From positions 19,374,204-19,438,203 of the forward strand of contig OZ020492.1 of assembly GCA_963971405.1 (NCBI GenBank): a stretch of 64,000 nucleotides of DNA. Direction: 5' to 3'. Both the position numbers and the translations under genes were made by a program. The notes beneath the pieces were generated by a model, which made no database searches, was not told the origin of the DNA, and worked only from the letters and a program-made list of their open reading frames with translations. How positions within the stretch are numbered: position 1 is the first letter of the stretch; the number at the start of each line of letters is the position of its first letter. Positions 55,400-64,000 of the stretch are shown piece after piece. The stretch is from Psococerastis gibbosa (lineage: Eukaryota > Arthropoda > Insecta > Psocodea > Psocidae).

Positions 55400-56699
55400 T
55401 GTCTGAGCCCTTCGATGTTATCAGCGGGGGGGGGGGGGGTTCGCTTGCCCCTTGATAGGTTGCTTCTGGGGGTAAAAAATAAAAATAACTAAATTTTAAT
55501 GAAAAATGACTAAAAAATAATTTTTCTGCGAAACCTTTCTATCGATGATTTCTACCTTCAGGTATGTTTTAGGTGTTAAATTGAGTAACGAAACCGGACA
55601 GGTTGCTTTCCCAAAAAAGTATTTGTTTTTGTACAAAAAATGTTTTTTATTAAAAATGATAGAAAATTCACGCTCTAATGCATTGCGTGCCCTGCCAGTA
55701 TTGCTGTGTGGTAATTAATGTGTTGGTCTCACCTATCTAGAATTTAACTCACCTCCTGTGACGTCAGGTGGACTACCCCCCCCCCCCCCCCGAGGTATCG
55801 GAAATTTAACCATAGGAAAATTATTTACCATGAAATTACTCATTTTCTCTATCTACTAATTTTGATAAATTGGAAAGCATGTTCGAGTAAATTCGGACCG
55901 GTTCTTTCTCATGTTATTTGTGATGGTATCTGTCCAATTTGTCACCACGGTTTTTCACAAGAACCAATCTTCAGTTATTTTTCAAAAAGCATTTTGCAAT
56001 AATTTATATTATTATTCGATTTAAAATTCGATTTCTTCGATTTGGTGCTTAGTTCAAAATACAAAATAAAAACCCGGAGTATCCTGTCACGGTCGCCATG
56101 AAGTATGGTTCACGTAATTAAGCACTCGATATTTGCATTTCCATGTTCACTGTATTGTACTGACACTTCCGCTACTCTCACAACAGTCCTCTCCACCGTC
56201 CTCTCGCACCACGCAGGGTACTAACTTATATCCATTCAGCACTAACCTACTTTCAGTTCATATACAATACATGCCACACCTATAATATACCAAAGGAAGC
56301 TTGCAGTTACATGAAGAAGGCCTACCGCTTCTAAATCCCCTGAAGATCCTGGCTCTCCTGAGGGAGATAGGCCTCAGGAGATACTTTGTCGTAGGGGGAA
56401 CAATAGGCCCAATGGGCTTAAGTGCACACAGGTATCACCTGTACTCCAATAACATAAAAAAATAAAAACTATACTAATTTTATTTGTTATTATTCAATAT
56501 GTATTTGTCCCAACTATCAATTCACTTCTTTAGGAGAGGGAACATTTTAACCCTAGGACAATTATTTCCGAAGGAACTAATGCAATACCCTTCCTAATAG
56601 ATATGTATGTACGAGTTCACATGTACTGGTTCTTTTACAAAAAAGCTTTCGTGTGAAAAATAAATTATCGCTCTCTACCTATGTTGCCACTTAATATAA
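55400..56699 (+). repeat. Repeat Q (minus), unique part, LINE 3' end
   Basis: 55440-55860 is repeat Q and poly-G repeat on the minus strand with a 16-base C run near 55777-55792. 56290-56460 matches the LINE 3' end at 41440-41620 (CCTGGCTCTCCTGAGGGAGA). 55900-56280 is unassigned. Confidence 0.5.
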
Positions 56700-57382
56700 C
56701 TATATAAGTACAGGTTTAAAAATAGAAATTAGAAACGGTAAATCAAGGAGAGATGAGTCCAGTTTGCCAATGACCAAAAATTCGTACGGAAACAATAAAA
56801 ATAATGTCTGAAATCCATGGGGCCGTTGGCAATGGACTTCGGACCTATATACTATACTATATTCAGGCCTGGGTCCATAACAAGAACTAAAATAGCAATA
56901 ATAGTAATAAGGGGAAGATGACGTATACTTAGCAGGCCCGTGAGTCATGCTACAGCTACAGGTATTTTGTAAAATACATAGAAGTTGAAGAAACTCCATG
57001 ACAATTAAGCCTAGGGGCAATGTCAATTACAAAACAATAGCAATGTGGCTGAAGAAAACTGTAAAGGAATAAAGTGTTAATAAATTATATGCCGATTTAT
57101 GTGTCAAGTAGGCTATATGATGCTCCCGACATTAAGCTCCATTAAGAACTTGGAGTGAATACTCACCACGAATGGTTAGGAGTGGCGGTTTAATTTATTA
57201 AGGTTCCAATAATTTACAAGATACTTAATGTTGCTGTTAACTTGCAAAATTGCCAAGGTCCAAGCATCAATATCTATGACACCAGTTGGCATCCCTCGCC
57301 GACCAAACCTTTACGCGGGAAATAATTTTAAAATTTGTAAAGATCATTTGCTATGTGAGCCATATTTCTACTCAACTTACAG
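56700..57382 (+). promoter_or_regulatory. Upstream flank of unit G with E2F-like site
   Basis: 56750-56900 is the upstream block. 57170-57360 is the promoter block with TTACGCGGGAAA at 57311-57322, one base off the better copies. A segment present in sisters between this block and exon 1 is missing. Confidence 0.4.
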
Positions 57383-57487
57383 GTCTGAACACTGACTGTG
57401 CAAGTGTAAACTGCATTGTTATACTGCTGTTTTACTATTCATTTCTTACCTGACCCTTGCATTGTTAGTTGCGAACTTAAATTTAAG
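57383..57487 (+). other. Exon 1 copy (non-coding), unit G
   Basis: Preceded by CAACTTACAG and ended by ATTTAAG|GTATGT, ten-base G run at 57528-57537. It should splice to 59564. Confidence 0.55.
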
Positions 57488-59563
57488 GTATGTACAATAG
57501 AAATTTTAAATTGTGTTGTAAAGGGCAGGGGGGGGGGAGTGAAATGAAATGGGAGTGGCTGCAGGATGAAGTCAGGACATGCAGAGTAATGGTATAAACG
57601 GCCTTATCCCTGATAGTTGCAGGCAGTTTACCAGGCCTTTTAATTTAAGTTTGAGTTGAAGATTTAGGGCCCTTCTTTTCATTTTATGCTTTTCTTCTTA
57701 AAATTTCATTTTTTGGAGCAATAAAACATGCTGCAAATTTTGTGAAAATAATGAAAATAAATAAATAAAATGTCACCCTAGCTCACCATATAACATGATC
57801 TTGATATTATATGTTGTGGGGCACACTGGGAGTTAAAAAGGCATTTCGTCAAATCGGGCATTAATTATAGCAATGAATCGCTGATTGGGTACAAGAAGCG
57901 AACAATAACATTTTTGTGAGCTCATTACAATCCGCCTTAAGACTAAGTAAGTTCTTACTATGTAATATACTGACTTTACTTAAAATGTTTGTATGCATGT
58001 ATGTTTGTATTTATTAGTGTTCTAACGACACCGAGGCCGAGATTGAGCCCACCAGGTTTCTTATCAATACCCAAAGTCTAGGTCTCGGGCTTGGTCTCAA
58101 AAAATGACCGCGTCTCGGTCTCGAATTACTCGAAAATCTGGGCTCCAAAGTGTAGATTCATTTTATCAATAAGTGAATAAGATGGTGGACGTGGGGTTAT
58201 CATTCTTTGATGATAAGGTTGTTATATTTTGCATTATAGTGAAATACTAGTAGTACAAAAATTACCCAATCACCCAAAGGGGGGAGGGGCAATTTACACA
58301 ATCTGTATCCCGTGTTCCAAATTACATAATGAGGTTGGAGTGAGTTTTAGACGCTTGTCACCATGGGAAATGGGTTCGTTTCGGCCATATTGAGAATATT
58401 TTCGGTTTCGTTTAAACTTGAGTATGCCATTGGGATCTATTATCTACCATGCATACCTACAATACACACCCGTAAGACGTACTACACTTTCAGTCAGTTT
58501 CTTTAAGACTGTGCGATATATTGCAATTTCAGAAGGCACCAGGATGCATAAAATGAGCAAACTTGACAACTAACCAAGTAGGCAAACAATTGCAGCCTAT
58601 ACCATGAACTACTTCAGTGGTAGGTTTATTCGTCGGTAAAATCTCAACAGTACTGCTTGAAAAATGCGTGAAACCTCAAACATTTGGGCTTATTTATCAA
58701 TTTTTTTCTCCGGGGGCGACCTCTGGGCCCCCCTTTCACCAGGATTCGACATGCGCAAAACTTCACTTATTGTGGCCCATTTACCAATTTCATCTCTCCG
58801 GGGGAGAACCCCGGGCCCCCATTCTCTAGGGTTCTACATGCGTATTGGTACCTATACTAAACTTGGAAGTTGAATGCATAGGTTCCAATGTTAGGCAAAG
58901 TTCTCCCGCCACCTAAGAGAAAAATGTCTAAGTCCGCATTCAGGACAGGTTCAGCAATTTTGCCGTCATGCATACATATATGTATAGAGAATGAGATGAC
59001 TAGGTCGCTGTGTGTTTCAGAACTTGTAAAAATATTTCACGAGACTAAAAACATTTGTTTTAAATATTGATGTGCACTTTTTTTTTGTTTTAATGAACAT
59101 GAATAGCTTAGTGTACACATAATATATACTAAAAAAAGAAAATTTAAAATAATAAAAAAGTCATATAATTTACTAGGCAGACTTCAGAAGAGAAACTCCG
59201 CTAGGTTTGCTTAGTAATAGTACAAAAAGTTAATATTTATTTATTTAATAATTGCCTTACATTGCAAGAGGATTCGTACAATCTTAGGAAGTATAAATCT
59301 AATTTGAACCGAAACGCCGTGATGAAATGAATCCAAAATGCTGAATCTGAAGCCCTTACATAAGTCAATAGTGTACTCCCACACAATACGTTTCAATGGA
59401 TGGATGAGTCCCTGGAATCAGTCACAGAGGCAGAGGTTTTTGTCAATCTATTCCTGCATTAAATGAAATAAACCGGTTTTATTAAGAAACATTTACTGTT
59501 CATGCACCATTACCTACTTGACTTGTTATAAACAGTCTAACCTAATATATTGCATCGTTTTAG
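57488..59563 (+). repeat. Intron 1 of unit G
   Basis: 57770-58260 is the shared intron block, 58612-59060 repeat P, 59190-59250 the SINE tail, 59330-59563 the exon-2-proximal part with AAACCGGTTTTATTAAGAAA. No gene. Confidence 0.55.
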
Positions 59564-59695
59564 AGCTGCAACTATAAGAAAATGAACAAAGATGATGACC
59601 AGCCGGAGACTCCATCAGGACACGCATCTCCACTGGATTTAAGCATGAAACCTGCAACAAATGCTGACAAAGATGCTGCGGGAACTTCTAACCAG
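59564..59695 (+). CDS. Exon 2 of zinc-finger unit G with canonical PLDLSMKP
   Basis: Acceptor GTTTTAG|, ATG at 59582, 38 codons, donor CAG|GTATAC. The peptide begins MNKDDDQPETPSGHA and carries PLDLSMKP, an exact fit to the CtBP-docking consensus PxDLSxK. No finger exon follows in the remaining 4.3 kb; the window may end before it, or it may be lost, because the intron-2 similarity stops near 60080 and other repeats follow. Confidence 0.7.
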
Positions 59696-60209
59696 GTATA
59701 CCTAAATTTAATGACACACACTTGAGAACTCATATTTCCACTGACCGAAAATTCGTGAGATTATGTTAAAACTGCACTAATAAGAACAGTTACTAAAACA
59801 GCTATAATGTTTCAATTAAAGCAAATAATTAATGTGCTACAATATACATTATTTGAGGTCCGGATAGGCGTAGACCGCGTGGATTTGAATCCTACCAAGT
59901 CCAGTTTTTTCTTGCGGGAAGCACAATTGGAAGGAATAAACTGCAAACAGAATGAATACAAGATTGCTGGATAGGCTTTTACTGTCAGATAAAAGCTTTG
60001 TCAGATCAGTTTATGTAGCTACGATTATAACACAATATTGGTGCACTATAGCATTTTTCAGTTTTATGCGTATCTTGTGTATAAGGCAATGTAAGAGATT
60101 TTTAGACCCTTCAAATGTACATTTCAAAAACAAAGAACCGGTCCGAGTTTACTCGAACATGCTTTCCAATTTATCAATAATTAGCAGATAATGAAAATAA
60201 ATGAATAAA
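59696..60209 (+). other. Start of intron 2, unit G
   Basis: Holds the tRNA-Thr-like SINE piece at 59858-59920 (GATTTGAATCCTACC) and intron-2 sequence to about 60080. Repeat-type sequence follows (ACCGGTCCGAGTTTACTCGA). Confidence 0.5.
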
Positions 60210-60373
60210 TCTTGACTTTTTGTTGTTCTATTACTAAGCCAACCTAGCGGAGATAGGGCTGTAAAGCCCTCACTTACACTCAACTAGGATGACCCGGGAA
60301 ATGTAGCCAGTGTGGGACTTGAACCAACAACTCTTCGGGTGAAAGTCGGAGTCTGTACCTTTACTCTACAGGA
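60210..60373 (-). repeat. tRNA-Glu SINE, minus strand
   Basis: Minus strand: GACTTTCACCCGAAGAG-like anticodon arm, B box GGTTCAAGTCC, 3' end CGCTAGGTTGGCTTAGTAAT. A segment in the body is deleted. Confidence 0.75.
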
Positions 60374-61629
60374 CCTGACTATGAGTAATTTCATAGATAA
60401 TAATTTTCTTATGGTTAAATTTCTGATATCGGGGGGGGGGGGGGGGTGGTCCTTCTGACGTCATTGTAGGTGACTGGTGAGGTAACCTCAATATATTTAA
60501 AAATCCTTGAAACTCCATTCCACCCATTCCAGTGTACGCTGCAACCATTTTGGGAAGAGGGGTCCGTACCCCCTGGACCCCCCTAAACGGTCTAGGATAT
60601 CCCCTATCCCAAAGCATTGAATTTATTTGCATGTTGTAGATCGGGCATACCAATACATTACAACACAGTAATAATGGCAGGGCAAGCAACGCATTTGAAC
60701 GTGAATCTTCCATCATTTTTTCAACAATTATTTTTTGCACAAAACCAAGTACTTCTTTGGGAAAGCAACCTCTCCGGTTTTGTTACTCAATTTATCACCT
60801 AAACATGCCTGAAGGTAGATATCCTCGATAGAAAGGTTCCGCAGGTTTTCTTTTAGAATAAAACCCCACCCGAATTGAATTAGTCCAAAAAAAAGAAACT
60901 ATCCCGAGGCATGATTGTTGTGAACCTACAAGCCAAATTCCATTGAAATCCACAGGGTAGTTTGCCCGGAAATGAACAGACTGACAGAGCGACAGACAGA
61001 CATTGTTGGGGAAGGGGAGGGGGGTCCGTCCGCCTGAGCCTCCCTCTGGCAACGGCCTAGGATATCCCCTATCCCAAAGCACAGAATTCATCGATGGCAT
61101 TGCATGTTCGGGCATACATTACCATGCTTTTGAGGGTGAATTTTCTATAATTTTTTAAACATATAATTTTGTGCACAAAACCAGATACTTTTTGGGAAAG
61201 CATCCTGTCCTGTTTTGTTACTCAATATAATACCTAAAACATGCCTGAAGGTAGAAATCATCGATGAAAATTATCCGCAGAAAAATCATTTTTGATTAAT
61301 TTTTCATGAAATTTTAGTTATTTTAATTTTTTGACAAAAGCAAACTATCAAGGGGCAAGCTACTCCCCGCATTTCATTAGCATTAGTAACGACTACAATA
61401 TATGTGAATTTAAAATATAAAAGTAATATGGAATATATAATATAATAGTAATACTATATTATATAGCAGTATATTATACACTGAAGTTATCGACCGCACA
61501 TGTTAACGAAATCGCTTTCAGGAAGATGACGGCCTATCATTCCAGTTTCCACTGCTTTGACACGTAACTCCAGCAGTATTGCAGCACCCATACTAATACT
61601 CTTATTATATTATTATTATTATTATCTTA
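60374..61629 (+). repeat. Poly-G repeat and repeat Q copies
   Basis: 60420-60680 poly-G repeat with a 16-base G run near 60431-60446. 60780-61030 and 61130-61420 are repeat Q pieces (GACAGAGCGACAGACAGACA; CCTGAAGGTAGAAATCATCG). 60530-60610 has GTCCGTACCCCCTGGACCCC. No gene. Confidence 0.5.
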
Positions 61630-61634
61630 TCCAG

Positions 61635-61876
61635 AACCCGATTTGATTGAGATTATCGGCTTTGATCCCATGAAATGGGACGGAAAACCAGGAGAGTGGC
61701 CGAAAGTAATGGCCCTTGATACCTATACATACATAATTCACGGCTGCAGCTTTTACACTGCGAAGGAATTTCAAGCCAGGCCTTTAAACGGTTTTGCTTG
61801 TAAAGATCCTACCGTCCTATCGTCTCATATCCCAATTGTTTTATGGCTTCCAATCTGGATTAGTATAATCCTCTAA
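61635..61876 (+). pseudogene. Coding-like fragment, possibly transposon-related
   Basis: Follows TTATCCAG| and reads LIEIIGFDPMKWDGKPGEWP, then ALDTYTYIIHGCSFYTAKEF and LNGFACKD before the composition changes near 61800. The phrase Y.Y.I...SFYT..E..A...L resembles N-terminal regions of YqaJ/SWIM-type transposon-associated proteins of animals, from memory of the pattern only. No further domains are found. Confidence 0.3.
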
Positions 61877-61934
61877 TGCACTAGGTTTGCCTTGAAAAGT
61901 AACAAAAGGCTTACGGAATAAGTAATTGATACGT

Positions 61935-62077
61935 ACATACATACTTTAGAAATAGTAAGCCACCGAACAGAGAATAACCGTATCCGTAAGACCATTACCG
62001 TATCTCAATTATTAATAGGGATACGGATACGGTTATTCTATGTTCGAAGGCTTACAATATCTACAGTATGTATGTAA
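61935..62077. repeat. Fold-back repeat
   Basis: TACATACATACTTTAGAAAT...GAATAACCGTATCCGTA returns inverted as TACGGATACGGTTATTC...CAGTATGTATGTA around a loop near 62005. Arms are about 65 nt with a few mismatches. Confidence 0.8.
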
Positions 62078-62790
62078 GTCAACTAACACATGGAAACACA
62101 TGGAGTAATGGCCGCCAATGGCGCCTATTGATATCCAGCCAATTAGAGTGAACCTGAAGTGACGTCATTCTGGAATGATCTATCTTACAAATGAAGAAAG
62201 AAATCATTACGAAAGAAATTTATTTATTCTGGAACTTGACAATAACAACAAATGCTAGAAATAACCCTTTTTAGATTATTTTACAATTTAAAGTATTCAC
62301 ATTCTGATGGATTGAGAACCCCTCAAAATCCCATGGGTTAAATCTACCTATCTATCTAATTTTTTACCACTCTTAGAAATTTTTCGCGAGGAACACTGGT
62401 GGACCACGGCACTTCGATGGCCAGGTGGTAACTTAGTGAGGCGACTGAAGAGGTCAATTGGATACATTCATTGAATTGTTTGTAAGCGATTAACCTTTTT
62501 TTTGAAAAAAAAATAACTTGGGACTGCTTTCACGCGAAATACCGAGCACCTCCGATAGTAGCCGAAATCAAGAGAGCCCGCATCAGGTGCCTACGTGGAA
62601 CGAATGCCAGAAAATAGGGCTACAAGAGCAGCCCTACATCGCTTGTAGCCAGTGTAGGTTGACATGAAGAACGTATACCAGTTTGTCAATGGCATTGGAC
62701 AAGGGACCTATGGGCTACTATAAGTAGGCCTGGGTCCATAAAAAGTAATTAAGAACCGGTCCGAGTTCACTCGAACATGCTTTCCAATTT
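62078..62790 (+). other. No gene: repeat R, LINE scrap, upstream block
   Basis: 62380-62500 is repeat R on the minus strand. 62560-62630 reads AEIKRARIRCLRGTNARK, like the linker between endonuclease and RT of R1/I LINEs. 62640-62760 is the upstream block (GTAGGTTGACATGAAGAACG). Confidence 0.45.
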
Positions 62791-63596
62791 ATCAAAATTA
62801 TTAGATAGGGAAAATTATTAATTTTATGGCAAATATTTTTCCTATGGTTAAATTTCCGATATCTCGGGGGGGGGGGGGGGCGGTTGTCCACCTGACGTCA
62901 CTGGAAGTGAGGTAAATTCTCGATAGGTCAAACAAACACATTAATTACCACACAGCAATAATGGCAGGGCATGCAATGCATTTGAGCGCGAATTTTCTAT
63001 CATTTTTTGGGCAAAACCAAATATTTTATTGGGAAAGCAACCTATCCGGTTTCGTTACTCAATTTAACACCTAAAACATGCTTGAAGGTAGAAAGGTTTC
63101 GCATTTTTTAGTCATTTTTTCATTAAAATTTAGTTATTTTTATTTTTTTACCCCCAGAAGCAAACTATCAAGGGGCAAGCGACCCCCCGCATTTTGTCAA
63201 AATTAATAACGACTACAATATACGAGAATTTAAAAGAAATCGTTGGAGCCGTTTTTGAGAAATAATTTTTTTAGACGTTTTTTTGGAGTTTTTTGAAAAT
63301 AAAACCCCCCCAAATTGAGTTAGCCCCCAAAAAAAAAAATGTCCCGAGGTATGATTTTTTTGAACCCACATGCCAAATTTCACTCAAATCCACCGAGTAG
63401 TTTGCCCGGAAATCGACGGACAGACCGACCGACAGGCCGACCGACAGACAGACATTTTGTAAAAACCACTTTTTTGGGTTCCTGGGACCTCAAAACGTGT
63501 AAATCCGTTGAAATCTCGGAATCGAAAATTTCGACCATCACAAAGCTTTCCTTATACTACGTATAAATTGGAAAGCAATATACTACGTATAAATTG
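62791..63596 (+). repeat. Repeat Q, most complete copy, with poly-G repeat
   Basis: Runs from GTCCGAGTTCACTCGAACAT through a 14-base G run near 62867-62881 to CGACGGACAGACCGACCGAC, GGGACCTCAAAACGTGTAAA and CGAAAATTTCGACCATCACA. It shows that the poly-G repeat and repeat Q are parts of one element. An open frame of 75 codons in it is not conserved. Confidence 0.6.
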
Positions 63597-63715
63597 GAAA
63601 GAAATAATAATAATAAATATAATAATAATAATAATAAAATAATAAAATAAAAATAAATAAATAAATAATAAAATAAAAAAATAAAAAAATAAAATAATAA
63701 TAATAAATAATGTAT
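63597..63715. repeat. AT-rich microsatellite (AAT/AAAT)n
   Basis: About 115 nt of AAT and AAAT units right after repeat Q. 63716-64000 beyond it shows nothing recognisable. Confidence 0.9.
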
Positions 63716-64000
63716 GATGGAGAATATAATAGTAAAATACAATCTGATCATATAAAGTTGAGACAATTTGTTATACGGTACTAATCAACCTCATCCCCAA
63801 TCAATAAATCCACCCAATTGCTCTCACTGCAACAATATTTACCCATTACTATTGAATTACCCATAGTTAAATTGGATTTTAAATTTTTCTTGGGGTGTAT
63901 TATGTGTTATTTATTGTAAGCTGGTAATGCACTAAATAATTTGGAAGCTGAATACTTCCTTTTTTTTTCCTTTTCCATGTCCAGTATCCCCAGGACAAGG

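Noticed and set aside
63597-63766. Protein rich in Leu/Tyr/Phe on the minus strand
   Set aside because: Translation of an AAT/AAAT microsatellite.
1-64000. CRISPR arrays, bacterial operons, ribosome binding sites
   Set aside because: The window is eukaryotic in structure; repeats are dispersed, not regularly spaced with spacers.

Overview
This is a repeat-dense, AT-rich eukaryotic window with intron-exon signals, short exons, C2H2 zinc fingers, a pipsqueak-type HTH domain, two kinds of tRNA-derived SINE, several LINE clades and Tc1, hAT and PIF/Harbinger DNA elements. The pipsqueak domain together with Jockey/R1-like LINEs points to an arthropod, most likely an insect. I cannot name the species. 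All gene models come from reading splice signals and comparing the copies inside the window; no database search was possible.

Main content: a decaying tandem cluster of C2H2 zinc-finger genes, all + strand apart from one inverted exon. Each unit has (a) a conserved upstream block with an E2F-like motif, (b) a short, apparently non-coding exon 1 (about 100 nt) ending AAG|GTATGT and followed 36-44 nt later by a run of G, (c) a 132-nt exon 2 whose 38 codons carry a P-L-D-L-S/T-x-K motif like the CtBP-binding PxDLS motif, and (d) a phase-0 terminal exon that starts TGT GGA and encodes up to seven zinc fingers. Exon 1 copies end at 129, 15840, 20600, 28098, 42214, 47450 and 57487. Exon 2 copies lie at 3224, 9098, 18619, 29011, 30559 (minus), 32268, 50843 and 59564. 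Finger exons lie at 11932, 20385, 33372, 45895 and 52148, with older finger remnants at 12830, 43640 and 53190. Only the 47348-52753 gene looks fully intact. The others show a lost start codon, a lost acceptor, frameshifts, stops or truncation.

Between two of these units (21035-23476) lie three phase-0 exons of an unrelated gene: a pipsqueak-type DNA-binding domain, a middle exon and a last exon coding for a charged tandem repeat, followed by about 1.6 kb of mostly non-repetitive sequence that is probably its 3' UTR.

The rest is mobile DNA. A Harbinger relic without its DDE core lies at 4459-7187, LINE fragments at 4061-4189, 9846-10752, 34795-35215, 35259-38609, 39895-40254, 40693-41726 and 54999-55368, a hAT MITE at 16447-16943 and a Tc1 relic at 19207-19852. 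Fold-backs are frequent; the largest is a 2.35-kb near-perfect palindrome at 28613-30958 that carries exon 2 on both arms. G/C homopolymer runs of 9-19 nt recur inside several repeat families.

The likely history is repeated duplication of one zinc-finger gene with a short repression-motif exon, followed by change at finger contact residues, mobile element insertion and unequal exchange between units. One stub joins directly to the next unit at about 20485.
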